The position numbers and the translations under genes were made by a program. Below the pieces are notes generated by a model, which saw nothing but the letters and a program-made list of their open reading frames with translations, was not told the DNA's origin and searched no databases. Below are positions 35,076-45,320 of a DNA stretch of 64,000 nt, piece after piece (within the stretch, counting starts at the first letter, position 1; the number at the start of each line of letters is the position of its first letter). Source of the DNA: Aureibaculum sp. 2308TA14-22 (GTDB lineage: Bacteria > Bacteroidota > Bacteroidia > Flavobacteriales > Flavobacteriaceae). Location: positions 2,568,501 through 2,632,500 of the forward strand of contig NZ_JBEWXT010000001.1 in the NCBI RefSeq assembly GCF_040538665.1, given 5' to 3'.

Positions 35076-37181
35076 TTAACTTAATACTGTAAAGGTAATA
35101 AAAGAGGCAATATAGGCCAAAGTAGTCATCCCAAAAAGCTGTAACAAAGGCCATTTCCAACTATTAGTCTCTTTTTTTACTATGGCCAAGGTAGCAGCAC
35201 ACTGCATGGCAAATGCATAAAAAACCAATAACGACATCCCAACAGGGAAATTGAAACGGTTACCTCCAGTTTCTGGATTAATTTCAGCTTGCATACGCTG
35301 TTTAATAGTATTATTCTCATCATCCTCAACACTATAAATAGTCGCCAAGGTACTTACAAATACTTCTCTAGCTGCAAACGAAGTCAACAAGGCAATCCCA
35401 ATTTTCCAATCGTAACCCAAGGGTTTTATGACAGGTTCAATGGTCTTACCTGCAATACCAATATAAGAATTTTCTAATTTATAGGAAGCGATTGCTTGAT
35501 CTAGTTCAGCTTGTGTTAATTGACTATTTTCTACGTTATTTGTTACCGTTTCTTCTGCATTTTTAAAATTTGTGGGCCCGTTTGATGCCAAAAACCATAA
35601 TATGATAGAAATTGCCAAAATAATTTTTCCAGCTCCAAAAACAAAAGCTTTTGTTTTTTCAATAACTGTAAATACAACATTTTTTAATGATGGTACTTTA
35701 TATGCTGGCATTTCTATTACAAAAAAGCTTTTACCTTTTACTTTTAGGGTTTTATTCAATAACCATCCAGAAACAACAGCAGCAGCAAAACCCAAAAGAT
35801 ATAAAGACATTAATGCTAAACCTTGTAAACTAAATATACCCAACACTCTTTGTTGGGGAATAATTAGAGCTATTAAAATGGCATAGACTGGTAAACGTGC
35901 GGAACAAGTTGTAAATGGTGTTACTAAAATGGTTACCAAGCGTTCCTTCCATCCTTCAATATTTCTAGCGGCCATAATGGCTGGTATTGCACAAGCTGTC
36001 CCTGAAATTAATGGCACTACACTTTTCCCGCTCATACCAAAACGACGCATAATTTTATCCATCAAAAAAACCACCCTACTCATATAACCAGTTTCTTCAA
36101 GTATGCCAATAAGTAAAAATAAAATAGCTATTTGCGGTATAAAAATCACTATACCACCAATACCGGGAATAATACCTTCAGCCAATAAATTTGTAAATAC
36201 ACCATCTGGCAATTGATTTTTAGTCCATTCACTTAAATTGGCAAAACCAGCATCAATTAAATCCATTGGTATAGTAGCCCAATCGAAAATAGATTGAAAA
36301 ATAAGCAATAAAATAAATGCAAAGATTAAATAACCAAATACTTTGTGCGTAAGTACTTTATCAATTTTATGACGTAACCCTGTTGCCTTTTCGGCATCAG
36401 TTCTATAAGTTTTTTTAAGTATGTTATTAATATATTGATACCGCAGAATAGTTTCTTTATTCTGCATTTTGGTTAATTTTACGGGGTCAGCTTTAAAATT
36501 ATCAATTCTTTCTTTTAGTTTTTTGGGAATTGAAGTAAGATTATGGCTCTGTGTAACTAAAAGCCAAGCCTTGTATAATGAGGTGTCATTAAATTTTTCT
36601 TTTAATGTTTTGAAAAATTCGGTGTCAATCCTATTGGCGATATCAGCAATTTTTAGCGTGTTGGCTTTATTATAATTTAATATTGCTTTTTTTACATTGT
36701 CAATACCTAAATTTTTTCTGGCACTAATTAAAATTACTTCTGATTTTAATTCCTCCTTTAACAATTCAATATCAATAGAAATTCCGTTTCTTTTCATTCT
36801 ATCCGACATGTTTATCACTAGTATGGCTGGTATCTCCAAATCTTTAATTTGACTGAATAAAAATAAATTTCGTTTCAAATTCTCAACATCAGCAACAACA
36901 ACAACTACATCTGGATAGTTTTTCTTATCAATACTTAAAAAAGTTTGTAAAACAATGTTTTCGTCTAAACTTGAAGGGTTTATACTATAAGTGCCAGGCA
37001 AATCAGTAATACTGGCCTTGGTTTCATTATTAAGTTTAACCGTACCTGTTTTCTTTTCTACAGTTACGCCAGGGTAATTACTTACTTTTTGATTTAAACC
37101 CGTTAACTGATTAAACAATAGTGATTTTCCAGTATTGGGATTTCCAACCAAAGCAACATTTATGACTTCACTATGTCGCAT
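35076..37181 (-). CDS. feoB: ferrous iron transporter FeoB
   Basis: Inner-membrane ferrous iron transporter with a GTP-binding domain, 701 residues. The G domain is at the N-terminus: G1 GNPNTGKS (13-20), the G3-type DLPGTYS and G4 NMSD. A helical spacer follows, then the Gate domains with the paired membrane segments (FTTCSARLPVYAILIALIIP, and TSFAAREVFVSTLATIYS). It overlaps feoA by 22 bp, so translation is coupled. The C-terminus is followed by the 38-residue Cys-rich partner gene. Confidence 0.97.
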   Translation of the reverse strand: MRHSEVINVALVGNPNTGKSLLFNQLTGLNQKVSNYPGVTVEKKTGTVKLNNETKASITDLPGTYSINPSSLDENIVLQTFLSIDKKNYPDVVVVVADVENLKRNLFLFSQIKDLEIPAILVINMSDRMKRNGISIDIELLKEELKSEVILISARKNLGIDNVKKAILNYNKANTLKIADIANRIDTEFFKTLKEKFNDTSLYKAWLLVTQSHNLTSIPKKLKERIDNFKADPVKLTKMQNKETILRYQYINNILKKTYRTDAEKATGLRHKIDKVLTHKVFGYLIFAFILLLIFQSIFDWATIPMDLIDAGFANLSEWTKNQLPDGVFTNLLAEGIIPGIGGIVIFIPQIAILFLLIGILEETGYMSRVVFLMDKIMRRFGMSGKSVVPLISGTACAIPAIMAARNIEGWKERLVTILVTPFTTCSARLPVYAILIALIIPQQRVLGIFSLQGLALMSLYLLGFAAAVVSGWLLNKTLKVKGKSFFVIEMPAYKVPSLKNVVFTVIEKTKAFVFGAGKIILAISIILWFLASNGPTNFKNAEETVTNNVENSQLTQAELDQAIASYKLENSYIGIAGKTIEPVIKPLGYDWKIGIALLTSFAAREVFVSTLATIYSVEDDENNTIKQRMQAEINPETGGNRFNFPVGMSLLVFYAFAMQCAATLAIVKKETNSWKWPLLQLFGMTTLAYIASFITFTVLS

Positions 37182-37414
37182 AAATTTTTAATTTTGGTAA
37201 CTTTAATTAGTGAAGCCGTTTCTTTCCGTATTGCAAGATGGCTACCGTTTACCCTAATGTACAGAGGGTCTTTCAACGGGGCTATTTGTAATAATTCCAC
37301 CTCTTTCCCAGGCAAACAACCCATTTCTAATAATTTTAAGGGCACACTATCATAAGGAATATCATCAATAATTCCTATTTCGCCAATAATAAGATCTGCT
37401 AAAGTAGAATACAA
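37160..37414 (-). CDS. feoA: ferrous iron transport protein A
   Basis: Small cytoplasmic SH3-like protein of 84 residues that supports FeoB, probably by contacting its cytoplasmic domain. Visible core: LADLIIGEIGIIDDI near the N-terminus, LLEMGCLPGKEVELLQIAPL in the middle and YIRVNGSHLAIRKETASLIKV near the end, the usual FeoA pattern. It is the first gene of the feoA-feoB-Cys-rich operon. A weak palindromic Fur-like site lies just upstream (37421-37437). Confidence 0.95.
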   Translation of the reverse strand: MYSTLADLIIGEIGIIDDIPYDSVPLKLLEMGCLPGKEVELLQIAPLKDPLYIRVNGSHLAIRKETASLIKVTKIKNLCDIVKS

Positions 37415-37420
37415 TTTTTA

Positions 37421-37437
37421 TTTAGATTGATTATAAA
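37421..37437. promoter_or_regulatory. weak candidate iron-regulator (Fur-like) box upstream of feoA
   Basis: TTTAGATTGATTATAAA is an imperfect 17-bp palindrome, with six of eight base pairs symmetrical, 7 bp upstream of the feoA start. Position and AT-rich symmetry would suit a Fur-type repressor, but AT-rich DNA makes such palindromes common. Confidence 0.25.
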
Positions 37438-37512
37438 TACTGTGCGAAAATACGTAAATTTTAATAAAAAAAAGTGATAAATATCATGAAAAGTAATTCA
37501 ATTTAAAAGTCT

Positions 37513-38184
37513 CTATTTGTTCTCTTTTAACAATTGAATATCTTTAATAATCTGTTGGATATCTTCTTTATTTGTACCGTCATAAAATCCTCTTATTCGG
37601 CGATTCTTATCAACTAAAATAAATTGTTCAGTATGAATAAAATCTTGTTCTCCCCCATCTCCTTCATCCAAAACTGCAAAATAGGATTTTCTAGCTAAAT
37701 CATAGATTTGCTTTTTATCACCAGTGACCAAATTCCATTTACCATCTATTACCCCTTTTTTTTCTGCATAAGCCTTTAAAATAGATACGCTGTCAATTAT
37801 AGGTGTAACTGAATGAGATAAAAATTTGACCGTACTATCCTCTTTAAAATACGTCTGTAAGTCTGTCATATTTGTTGTCATTATAGGGCAAATGGTTTGG
37901 CATCTTGTAAAAAAGAAATCAGCTACATATATTTTATCACTATAATCTTGTTGGGTTATTATATCTCCATTTTGGTTAATAAGGTTAAAGTCAGAAATTT
38001 TATGATTGTACTTAATATGCTTTACAGAATCGTCGACTAACCTTGGATTAACATCTGCAGGGTTATATACTGGCAATCTCTTTTTAGGACTCAGTAAAAA
38101 ATACCCAACAATAACCATTATCACAAATAAAATGCCCATTCTTAGCACTGTTGGGAGTGATTTTTTAAAAAAGGATAAGTCCAT
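37513..38184 (-). CDS. SCO1/SenC-family copper chaperone / thiol protein
   Basis: Membrane-anchored periplasmic thioredoxin-fold protein of 223 residues that helps load copper into cytochrome oxidase CuA or acts as a thiol reductase. One transmembrane helix (about 14-31) is followed by the SCO domain. The copper site is RCQTICP (C95 and C99, CxxxC) with a distant histidine in DFIHTEQFIL. The family is usually near respiratory genes, but here the neighbours are unrelated. A good -7 element (38235-38242) lies in the divergent gap with the next gene. Confidence 0.92.
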   Translation of the reverse strand: MDLSFFKKSLPTVLRMGILFVIMVIVGYFLLSPKKRLPVYNPADVNPRLVDDSVKHIKYNHKISDFNLINQNGDIITQQDYSDKIYVADFFFTRCQTICPIMTTNMTDLQTYFKEDSTVKFLSHSVTPIIDSVSILKAYAEKKGVIDGKWNLVTGDKKQIYDLARKSYFAVLDEGDGGEQDFIHTEQFILVDKNRRIRGFYDGTNKEDIQQIIKDIQLLKENK

Positions 38185-38198
38185 AAAATTATTTTTTA

Positions 38199-38206
38199 TA
38201 TATTTG
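38199..38206 (+). promoter_or_regulatory. -7 promoter element for the T9SS M1-peptidase remnant gene
   Basis: TATATTTG matches TAnnTTTG, 42 bases upstream of the ATG at 38249. It shares the 64-bp divergent gap with the SCO promoter. Confidence 0.5.
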
Positions 38207-38234
38207 AGGTTCGCTTTGCTCTCCCCAACCTTTG

Positions 38235-38242
38235 CAAAGTTA
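38235..38242 (-). promoter_or_regulatory. -7 promoter element for the SCO-family gene
   Basis: On the minus strand this reads TAACTTTG, a match to TAnnTTTG, about 50 bases upstream of the SCO start at 38184. Its footprint overlaps that of the divergent promoter. Confidence 0.5.
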
Positions 38243-38248
38243 TTACTT

Positions 38249-39178
38249 ATGAAGAAAAAATTACCCCTAATTCTATTAATTTTTTCATGTTTATTATTCA
38301 GCCAAGAAAGTTTGAATATACATGATATTTATCTACAGGAATTAATTACGGTTTCTGAGGATGAGTTTGACACAAATTTAAACGCCGAAGATTTACAATG
38401 GCGAAAAACTACTATTGAAAAAGTTACTTCTGAAAATTACAGAGAGCCTAGTTTTTTAAAAACAGCATTGGTTTTACATATGCTCAAGTATAAATTGGGC
38501 GATGAACACTATAACAATAGCATTGATGCTTATCTATTAAAATTAAACGAGAGCAATTCAGCCGCATCAATTAAGGAGTTTCAAGCCTCAACTGAAAAAC
38601 TTACTGGAGAAGATCTGTCAGATTTCTTTAACGATTGGACAACAGGTAAGGGTTTTCCTTCTTACGAAATTAGTTGGTTTCAAAATGAAAAAACTAACGA
38701 AGTAAATTTTGTGGTGACTCAACTACAATCTGATGCTTCTGTGGCATTTTTTGAAATGCCTGTGCCTATAAAAGTAAGTAATGGTGATGGCGATTCTCAA
38801 ATAATACGGCTAGAGCTATCTGAAAACAAACAGAGTTTTACAGGCAAGTTACCTTTTAAAATCGATAACGTTGAAATTGACCCCGAACACCACTTGATAA
38901 GTAAAAACAATACAGTTAAAAATGGTGTAGATCAAGAAATATTGAGTACCAATATTTCTTTATATCCAAATCCCGCAAAGAATGCATTAAATATTCAAAA
39001 TGCTAGTGATGCGGTTGTCGAAAAAGTCTCTATTTACAATATGTTAGGCAAGTTAGTGCTAGAAGAAAGCAACCCTTTATTAGCCATAAATTTAAGACCT
39101 CTATCCTTCGGAATCCATTTGGTAAAAATTGAAACCAATCAAGGTGTTTTACACAAAACCATACTGAAAGAACAATAA
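38249..39178 (+). CDS. M1-peptidase-derived protein lacking the catalytic core, T9SS-sorted
   Basis: Secreted protein of 309 residues from ATG 38249 (MKKKLPLILLIFSCLLFSQ, signal peptide). Upstream in-frame starts run through the SCO gene and are rejected. Residues about 60-150 (KTALVLHMLKYKLGDEHYNN, then EKLTGEDLSDFFNDWTTGKG) match the C-terminal part of the M1 aminopeptidase catalytic region. The zinc-binding HExxH stretch that should precede it is absent. Residues about 235-309, with SLYPNPAKNALNIQ, are a T9SS type A sorting domain. It is intact as a reading frame with a plausible promoter, so it may be an expressed non-peptidase relative or an early decayed gene. Confidence 0.75.
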   Translation: MKKKLPLILLIFSCLLFSQESLNIHDIYLQELITVSEDEFDTNLNAEDLQWRKTTIEKVTSENYREPSFLKTALVLHMLKYKLGDEHYNNSIDAYLLKLNESNSAASIKEFQASTEKLTGEDLSDFFNDWTTGKGFPSYEISWFQNEKTNEVNFVVTQLQSDASVAFFEMPVPIKVSNGDGDSQIIRLELSENKQSFTGKLPFKIDNVEIDPEHHLISKNNTVKNGVDQEILSTNISLYPNPAKNALNIQNASDAVVEKVSIYNMLGKLVLEESNPLLAINLRPLSFGIHLVKIETNQGVLHKTILKEQ

Positions 39179-39229
39179 TTTAACAAAGTTTTTACCAGAC
39201 ACATTTCTAAGTAATTGGATCTAAAACCT

Positions 39230-39237
39230 TACATTTG
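39230..39237 (+). promoter_or_regulatory. -7 promoter element for rseP
   Basis: TACATTTG matches TAnnTTTG, 31 bases upstream of the rseP ATG. A TTG at 39215-39217 is closer than the usual -33 spacing. Confidence 0.45.
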
Positions 39238-39268
39238 CAAACTGATTTTTAAAACGATTTTATAGCAG

Positions 39269-40615
39269 ATGGAGATTTTTATTAAGGTTTCACAATTTAT
39301 ACTGAGTTTATCTATTTTAATAGTACTGCATGAACTTGGTCATTATATTCCCGCTAAAATATTCAAAACACGTGTAGAAAAATTCTATTTATTTTTTGAT
39401 TATAAATTTTCACTTTTCAAAAAGAAAATTGGCGAAACGGTTTATGGTATTGGATGGATTCCTCTTGGCGGATATGTAAAGATATCCGGTATGATTGACG
39501 AAAGCATGGATACCGAACAAATGCAAGAAGAGCCCAAACCATGGGAGTTCCGCTCAAAACCAGCTTGGCAAAGGTTGATTATTATGTTAGGTGGTGTAAC
39601 GGTAAATTTTTTGTTGGGGATATTCATATATATTCTAATGATGAATATATGGGGTGAACAGTATTTACCTAATGATAGTTTAAAAGACGGTATTTGGGTA
39701 CAAAACGAATTAGGCGAAGAATTAGGCTTACAAACAGGTGATAAAGTACTAACCATCGACGGTGAAAAAGTAGCAAGATTTAATGATCTTTTTATTGGCT
39801 TTGTAAATGGCAATTCTTATACCATTGAAAGAGATGGTAAAGTAATTGAAAAAGAGATACCAGTTGATTTTATTTCTAAATTGGTTGATAGGGAAAGGGA
39901 AGAAGCAAATTTTTTGGCACCGAGAGTACCTTTTGTTATTGGTAAAGTAGTTGACACTTTACAGAATGCAAACAGCGGGTTAAAGCCTAAAGATTTAGTT
40001 GTTGCAATAAACAAAAAGCCTATCAAATATTATGATCAGGTTGGAAATGAGTTTTCTAAATATAATAATGAAAACGTAAATATTACCGTAAAGAGAGGTG
40101 ATAAAACAGAAGACATTAGCGTAAAGGTTGATGATAATGGAAAAATAGGTGTATTAACTGGTGTTCCAATGAATGATTTAGAAAGACTCGGTTATTATAA
40201 ATTTGAAACCAAAACCTATAACTTTGTCGAAGCAATTCCAGCAGGAATGAATAAAGCTTGGACAACTTTTTCTGGTTATTTAAAACAACTTAAAAAAATA
40301 TTTAACCCAAGTACTGGAGCTTACAAAGGTTTAGGTGGGTTTATTTCTATTGGTAGTATTTTTCCACCAACCTGGGATTGGCAGACTTTTTTAAGCATTA
40401 CAGCATTTTTATCTATAATGTTAGGTGTTATGAACCTATTACCCATTCCTGCTTTAGATGGTGGTCATGTAGTGTTCACATTGTACGAAATGATTTCAGG
40501 CAGAAAACCAAGTGATAAGTTTTTAGAATATGCTCAAATTGCTGGATTTATCTTTCTAATAGCATTGCTATTGTTTGCAAATGGTAATGACATATACAGG
40601 CATCTATTCAAGTAG
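39269..40615 (+). CDS. rseP: RIP site-2 protease RseP
   Basis: Inner-membrane zinc protease of 448 residues that cuts transmembrane segments, typically anti-sigma factors or leftover signal peptides. The zinc motif HELGH (H21, E22, H25) lies in the first membrane helix, and the third ligand motif LLPIPALDGGHVVF is in the C-terminal helices. Two PDZ-like regions lie between (about 130-200 and 215-290). It is a single gene with its own -7 element and a terminator after it. Confidence 0.96.
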   Translation: MEIFIKVSQFILSLSILIVLHELGHYIPAKIFKTRVEKFYLFFDYKFSLFKKKIGETVYGIGWIPLGGYVKISGMIDESMDTEQMQEEPKPWEFRSKPAWQRLIIMLGGVTVNFLLGIFIYILMMNIWGEQYLPNDSLKDGIWVQNELGEELGLQTGDKVLTIDGEKVARFNDLFIGFVNGNSYTIERDGKVIEKEIPVDFISKLVDREREEANFLAPRVPFVIGKVVDTLQNANSGLKPKDLVVAINKKPIKYYDQVGNEFSKYNNENVNITVKRGDKTEDISVKVDDNGKIGVLTGVPMNDLERLGYYKFETKTYNFVEAIPAGMNKAWTTFSGYLKQLKKIFNPSTGAYKGLGGFISIGSIFPPTWDWQTFLSITAFLSIMLGVMNLLPIPALDGGHVVFTLYEMISGRKPSDKFLEYAQIAGFIFLIALLLFANGNDIYRHLFK

Positions 40616-40640
40616 TATTTACTGCATCTAAAAAATACAA

Positions 40641-40676
40641 AAAAAATGCCGCTCAAAATTTGAGTGGCATTTTTTT
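40641..40676 (+). terminator. rho-independent terminator after rseP
   Basis: AATGCCGCTCA (40645-40655) pairs with TGAGTGGCATT (40661-40671) with one wobble. A run of T follows and a run of A precedes, so it may also serve the convergent M48 gene. Confidence 0.85.
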
Positions 40677-40698
40677 ATCCTATGGAGACTCACTCCAT

Positions 40699-41457
40699 TT
40701 ATTCTTTCTTAGCATCTTGTTTTTCTGCCCATTCTTTAGCTCTTTTGGCTCGTTTTGCGGAACCTGGGTGAGATGAAGTTAATGAACCCTTGCCTCCATC
40801 TTCACTTAAATCAGCTAACTTTTGAAAAGCCCCTTGCATGGCATGATAGTTCATACCGTGTTTTACCATGAACTTAAAACCGTATTCATCAGAAGCAGAC
40901 TCATGGCTTTGAGAAAACTGTGCGTTGGCAACATTTTCTACAAAATTACCAATTTCTTCATCTGCCAAAATTTTGCCGGCTCCTGTGTTGGCAACTGCTA
41001 AATCTTTTGCTGCTGAAATTGAATATGCGGATTGATATCGTTTTTTAGAATGGCCTAATTTTACGTGACCTATTTCATGCCCAATAACACTTAAAATCTC
41101 ATCATCGGTCATTAAATCCATTAAACCGGCCATAACTCTAACACTTCCGTCAGGTGTCGCAAAAGCATTAACATCTATTACACGATACACTTTAAAATTT
41201 AATTCTAAACCATCTTCGTTCTCTAAGCCTTTTACCAATTTGGCCAACCTATCTGCATAAGGGTCTCCCGCCTCTGCTATAGGATTATTTTCATCCATCC
41301 ATTTTACAGATTGTAATGATAATATTGCCATTTCTTCGTCAGAAAGTGTAGCCGCTTTAATCAATTTTTTACCTGCTTCTACATTTTTAGTCTTTTTCAA
41401 TACTTTCCCAAATTGTGCATTAGCACTCATAATCGTAAGCACCAATAAAGTAATCAT
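40699..41457 (-). CDS. M48-family zinc metalloprotease
   Basis: Exported M48 peptidase, 252 residues from ATG 41457. The zinc motif is HEIGH (in SVIGHEIGHVKLGHSKK), and the third ligand glutamate is in SHESASDEYGFKFM. A signal-like stretch ITLLVLTIMSANAQ opens the protein. Translation could instead begin at GTG 41508. That adds a lysine-rich segment (KTKKIK) that would make a better signal-peptide n-region, so the start is not settled. The role is probably envelope protein quality control. No operon partner is evident. Confidence 0.88.
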   Translation of the reverse strand: MITLLVLTIMSANAQFGKVLKKTKNVEAGKKLIKAATLSDEEMAILSLQSVKWMDENNPIAEAGDPYADRLAKLVKGLENEDGLELNFKVYRVIDVNAFATPDGSVRVMAGLMDLMTDDEILSVIGHEIGHVKLGHSKKRYQSAYSISAAKDLAVANTGAGKILADEEIGNFVENVANAQFSQSHESASDEYGFKFMVKHGMNYHAMQGAFQKLADLSEDGGKGSLTSSHPGSAKRAKRAKEWAEKQDAKKE

Positions 41458-41622
41458 TAATTTTATTTTTTTAGTTTTTATGTTAAGTTGTTGAGATAAT
41501 ATAAACACATATTATCCTTAATAATTTTATACCAAATTTGATGATAAATCACATTGAAATCTAACCTATTAGTAGTAGAATTTCTACCCCTGAATTTTGG
41601 GGTTGAAGAAAATATTTATCCC

Positions 41623-41655
41623 AAAAAAACCTCAAAAGCTAGGCTCTGAGGTTTT
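41623..41655 (-). terminator. rho-independent terminator after atpD-atpC
   Basis: AAAACCTCA (41626-41634) pairs with TGAGGTTTT (41647-41655). On the minus strand the stem is followed by a T run, placing it about 28 bases after the atpC stop. Confidence 0.75.
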
Positions 41656-41682
41656 ATATTTTTAACTATTATTTTTTAGCTA

Positions 41683-41976
41683 TTAATCTGCCAAAATAAT
41701 TACGTTGTTATCTTTTAATTCAATAGTACCTGAAGTAATTGGATATACTAAAACTTTATCATCATCAGGATGTTTTGTTAACTTTCCAGTCAACTCGTCA
41801 AATTCTTTATGTTCCTGATTATGTGTATGAATTTTAATCTGTCCTTCAGTCAATAGAGAAACTATTGGGGCATGATTTTCAAGCATTTGAAATTCACCAT
41901 TTATTCCCGGTACAGTAACCGAATCAACATCAGCATTAAATATAATTGCTTCTGGGCTAACTATTTCTAATTTCAT
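41683..41976 (-). CDS. atpC: ATP synthase F1 epsilon subunit
   Basis: Epsilon subunit of F1 ATP synthase, 97 residues, consisting of the N-terminal beta-sandwich only (MKLEIVSPEAIIFNADVDSV, then VPGINGEFQMLENHAPIVSLL). The C-terminal helical hairpin found in longer epsilon subunits, such as that of E. coli, is absent, as is common in Bacteroidota. It links the central stalk to the rotor. It lies 16 bp after atpD and ends the two-gene operon. Confidence 0.93.
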   Translation of the reverse strand: MKLEIVSPEAIIFNADVDSVTVPGINGEFQMLENHAPIVSLLTEGQIKIHTHNQEHKEFDELTGKLTKHPDDDKVLVYPITSGTIELKDNNVIILAD

Positions 41977-41992
41977 TCTTTTGGTCTTTAGT

Positions 41993-43510
<1,518 letters not shown>

Positions 43511-43586
43511 TTATTTTGGTTTCAATTTTGTCTTAAATTGTTGTTCAGCTAAAAAGCAAGAAAAAACAATCTCGTTTTACGAGGTG

Positions 43587-43594
43587 CAAAGGTA
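43587..43594 (-). promoter_or_regulatory. -7 promoter element for atpD-atpC
   Basis: On the minus strand this reads TACCTTTG, a full TAnnTTTG match, giving a leader of about 80 bases. A 5-bp hairpin CTCGT-TTT-ACGAG (43571-43583) lies at the start of that leader. Confidence 0.55.
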
Positions 43595-43685
43595 AATTAT
43601 TTATACTTATTGTAAAAGTGTTTTTTTAAGTATTTTTTGTTTCTTTTTTGAGGCCAAAAAATCATCTAAAAAACTTCAAAAAAAG

Positions 43686-43714
43686 AGACTGTCTAAAACA
43701 ATTTCAGACAGCCT
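43686..43714 (-). terminator. terminator of the TonB receptor / GDSL operon
   Basis: AGACTGTCT (43686-43694) pairs with AGACAGCCT (43706-43714) with one G-U pair. On the minus strand the stem is followed by a run of T, about 25 bases after the GDSL gene stop. Confidence 0.8.
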
Positions 43715-43739
43715 TCTAATAAAAAATTATGTTTTTTTA

Positions 43740-45299
43740 CTATTGTAATGCAGGGCTATAATTAGTCGGATAATCTCCAGCCTTAGTCATGGCTCCTGCC
43801 TCTTCAAAATTTGAACCGTATTTAGCATCGATTGCTTTCATGAACTCATTAGCTAAAAATGCATACCCTCTAGCTGTTGGGTGCACACCATCTAAAGAAA
43901 ATACACCTCCTGTAACTAGGTTTGCTGTAATGCTATAATCTCCATAAGACAATCCAGTATCTGCCAACTGGTTCATTAATGCATTAGCGTCAACAAAAGC
44001 CAAACCTGCTTGGCTTGCAGCATTACTAATTGTTGCGTTAAATGCATCCGTTGCTGTTTTAATTTCTGCTTGTTCGCTTGGTAACAACACCCACTTATCT
44101 CTTAATGGATATGTTATTCCATTTACTGCCAATTGACCAGCTGTTTCCATAGGAACTCCAGCAGTAACCAATTGTGTGTAATATTCAGTATTAACCGTAG
44201 CTATAACGCTTGAACTTGGCAATACTAATAAATCATCTGCTGTAGCCTGTCTTGATTGCCCAAATTGATTTGCATAAATACCAGCTGTAACTGGATCTAA
44301 ACCCCCGGCTTGTAATACTGCAGCCAATTGAACCGATATATTTGGCAAAGACTCATCATGTATAAGCACAGCACTTGCAGCATCTGTTGCAAAAACAACT
44401 TTACGCTCTGGTACTTTTAAAAAATCAAATGCTCCATTCAATGCCGCAAAAGTCGCATTCAACGTAGGTATTTGAGGTCCAAAAGCTGGATTTGTGGGGT
44501 CTAATGGATTATAAGGAACAGTTGTAAAATGAGGTATAGAGGTTACATCAGGAATGTTAGCTACAACACCGCCAGCACCACCTGAAGAAAGTGAAGTAAC
44601 TAAAGTACTTATAGCAAAATCAAACGTTCCTTGATCCGTAATCGGGTTTGAACCATCACCTCCAGTTGTAGCATAACCTAAAACGTCATTATTCCCAATC
44701 CATAGTGAAAAGAAAGTAGGGTTTTGAGCCATAGCATCTTCTAGCACACTTGCATTAGGACTAGAAGCCATTCTTACAAAATATGGATTTGCCATGTTTG
44801 GCAATCCTTGAATGTTACCATAACCATTGGCCAATAAATGAAAACTTTTTGCACCAGGCACACCCATATTATTATAAGGACCAGCCACTACAGCAGAGAC
44901 TTCAGTTGTGGGTGCAGCCGGTAAAACTGCCGGACCAGCACCGTTAAAGAAAAGTCTAGGGCTTGCAATTGGATTACCACCTAATAACAAACCACCAATA
45001 TTATCATTTGTTAAAGGTTGTGAGAAATTACCTCCACCTGCCATTGCAAATTTTTGTGCTAAAATATTAGATAAAGAATTTTCTTGACCTATCTTAAATA
45101 AAGCTGCATCAGTATAACCAGCGGTTAAAGAGTTACCAACTGCAACAAAAGTTGAAAAATTTGCCGAACCAGCTGTTAGGTTAGGCAGTACAACTTCTTC
45201 AGGAGTTTCAACATTATTGTCCGCTAAAACATCGTCAATATCGTTACAAGCTGTAAATCCGAAAAGGATTAGTAACAACCATATATATTTAGTATTCAT
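43740..45299 (-). CDS. SGNH/GDSL-family lipoprotein
   Basis: Lipoprotein of 519 residues with lipobox FTAC (C18) followed by an acidic NDIDD stretch. It belongs to the SGNH hydrolase superfamily (esterases and lipases). Block I is VAVGNSLTAGY (Asn replacing Asp of GDSL, the serine kept), block III is WIGNNDVLG and block V is LDGVHPTARGY with the Asp-x-x-His pair. It lies 21 bp after a TonB receptor, a frequent pairing in flavobacteria that suggests a lipid- or ester-related substrate at the outer membrane. Confidence 0.88.
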   Translation of the reverse strand: MNTKYIWLLLILFGFTACNDIDDVLADNNVETPEEVVLPNLTAGSANFSTFVAVGNSLTAGYTDAALFKIGQENSLSNILAQKFAMAGGGNFSQPLTNDNIGGLLLGGNPIASPRLFFNGAGPAVLPAAPTTEVSAVVAGPYNNMGVPGAKSFHLLANGYGNIQGLPNMANPYFVRMASSPNASVLEDAMAQNPTFFSLWIGNNDVLGYATTGGDGSNPITDQGTFDFAISTLVTSLSSGGAGGVVANIPDVTSIPHFTTVPYNPLDPTNPAFGPQIPTLNATFAALNGAFDFLKVPERKVVFATDAASAVLIHDESLPNISVQLAAVLQAGGLDPVTAGIYANQFGQSRQATADDLLVLPSSSVIATVNTEYYTQLVTAGVPMETAGQLAVNGITYPLRDKWVLLPSEQAEIKTATDAFNATISNAASQAGLAFVDANALMNQLADTGLSYGDYSITANLVTGGVFSLDGVHPTARGYAFLANEFMKAIDAKYGSNFEEAGAMTKAGDYPTNYSPALQ

Positions 45300-45320
45300 A
45301 AAATTATGTTTTATTATTTG

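Noticed and set aside
38006-38248. Extended N-terminus for the T9SS M1-like gene running back through the SCO gene
   Set aside because: The extension is antisense to SCO coding sequence and is followed by a perfect signal peptide starting at 38249.
41587-41602. CCCC...GGGG hairpin as a second terminator in the M48-atpC gap
   Set aside because: Only four pairs and no T run on either strand.
43571-43583. Perfect 5-bp hairpin in the atpD leader as a possible riboswitch
   Set aside because: Too short and without any recognisable aptamer; listed only as part of the promoter note.
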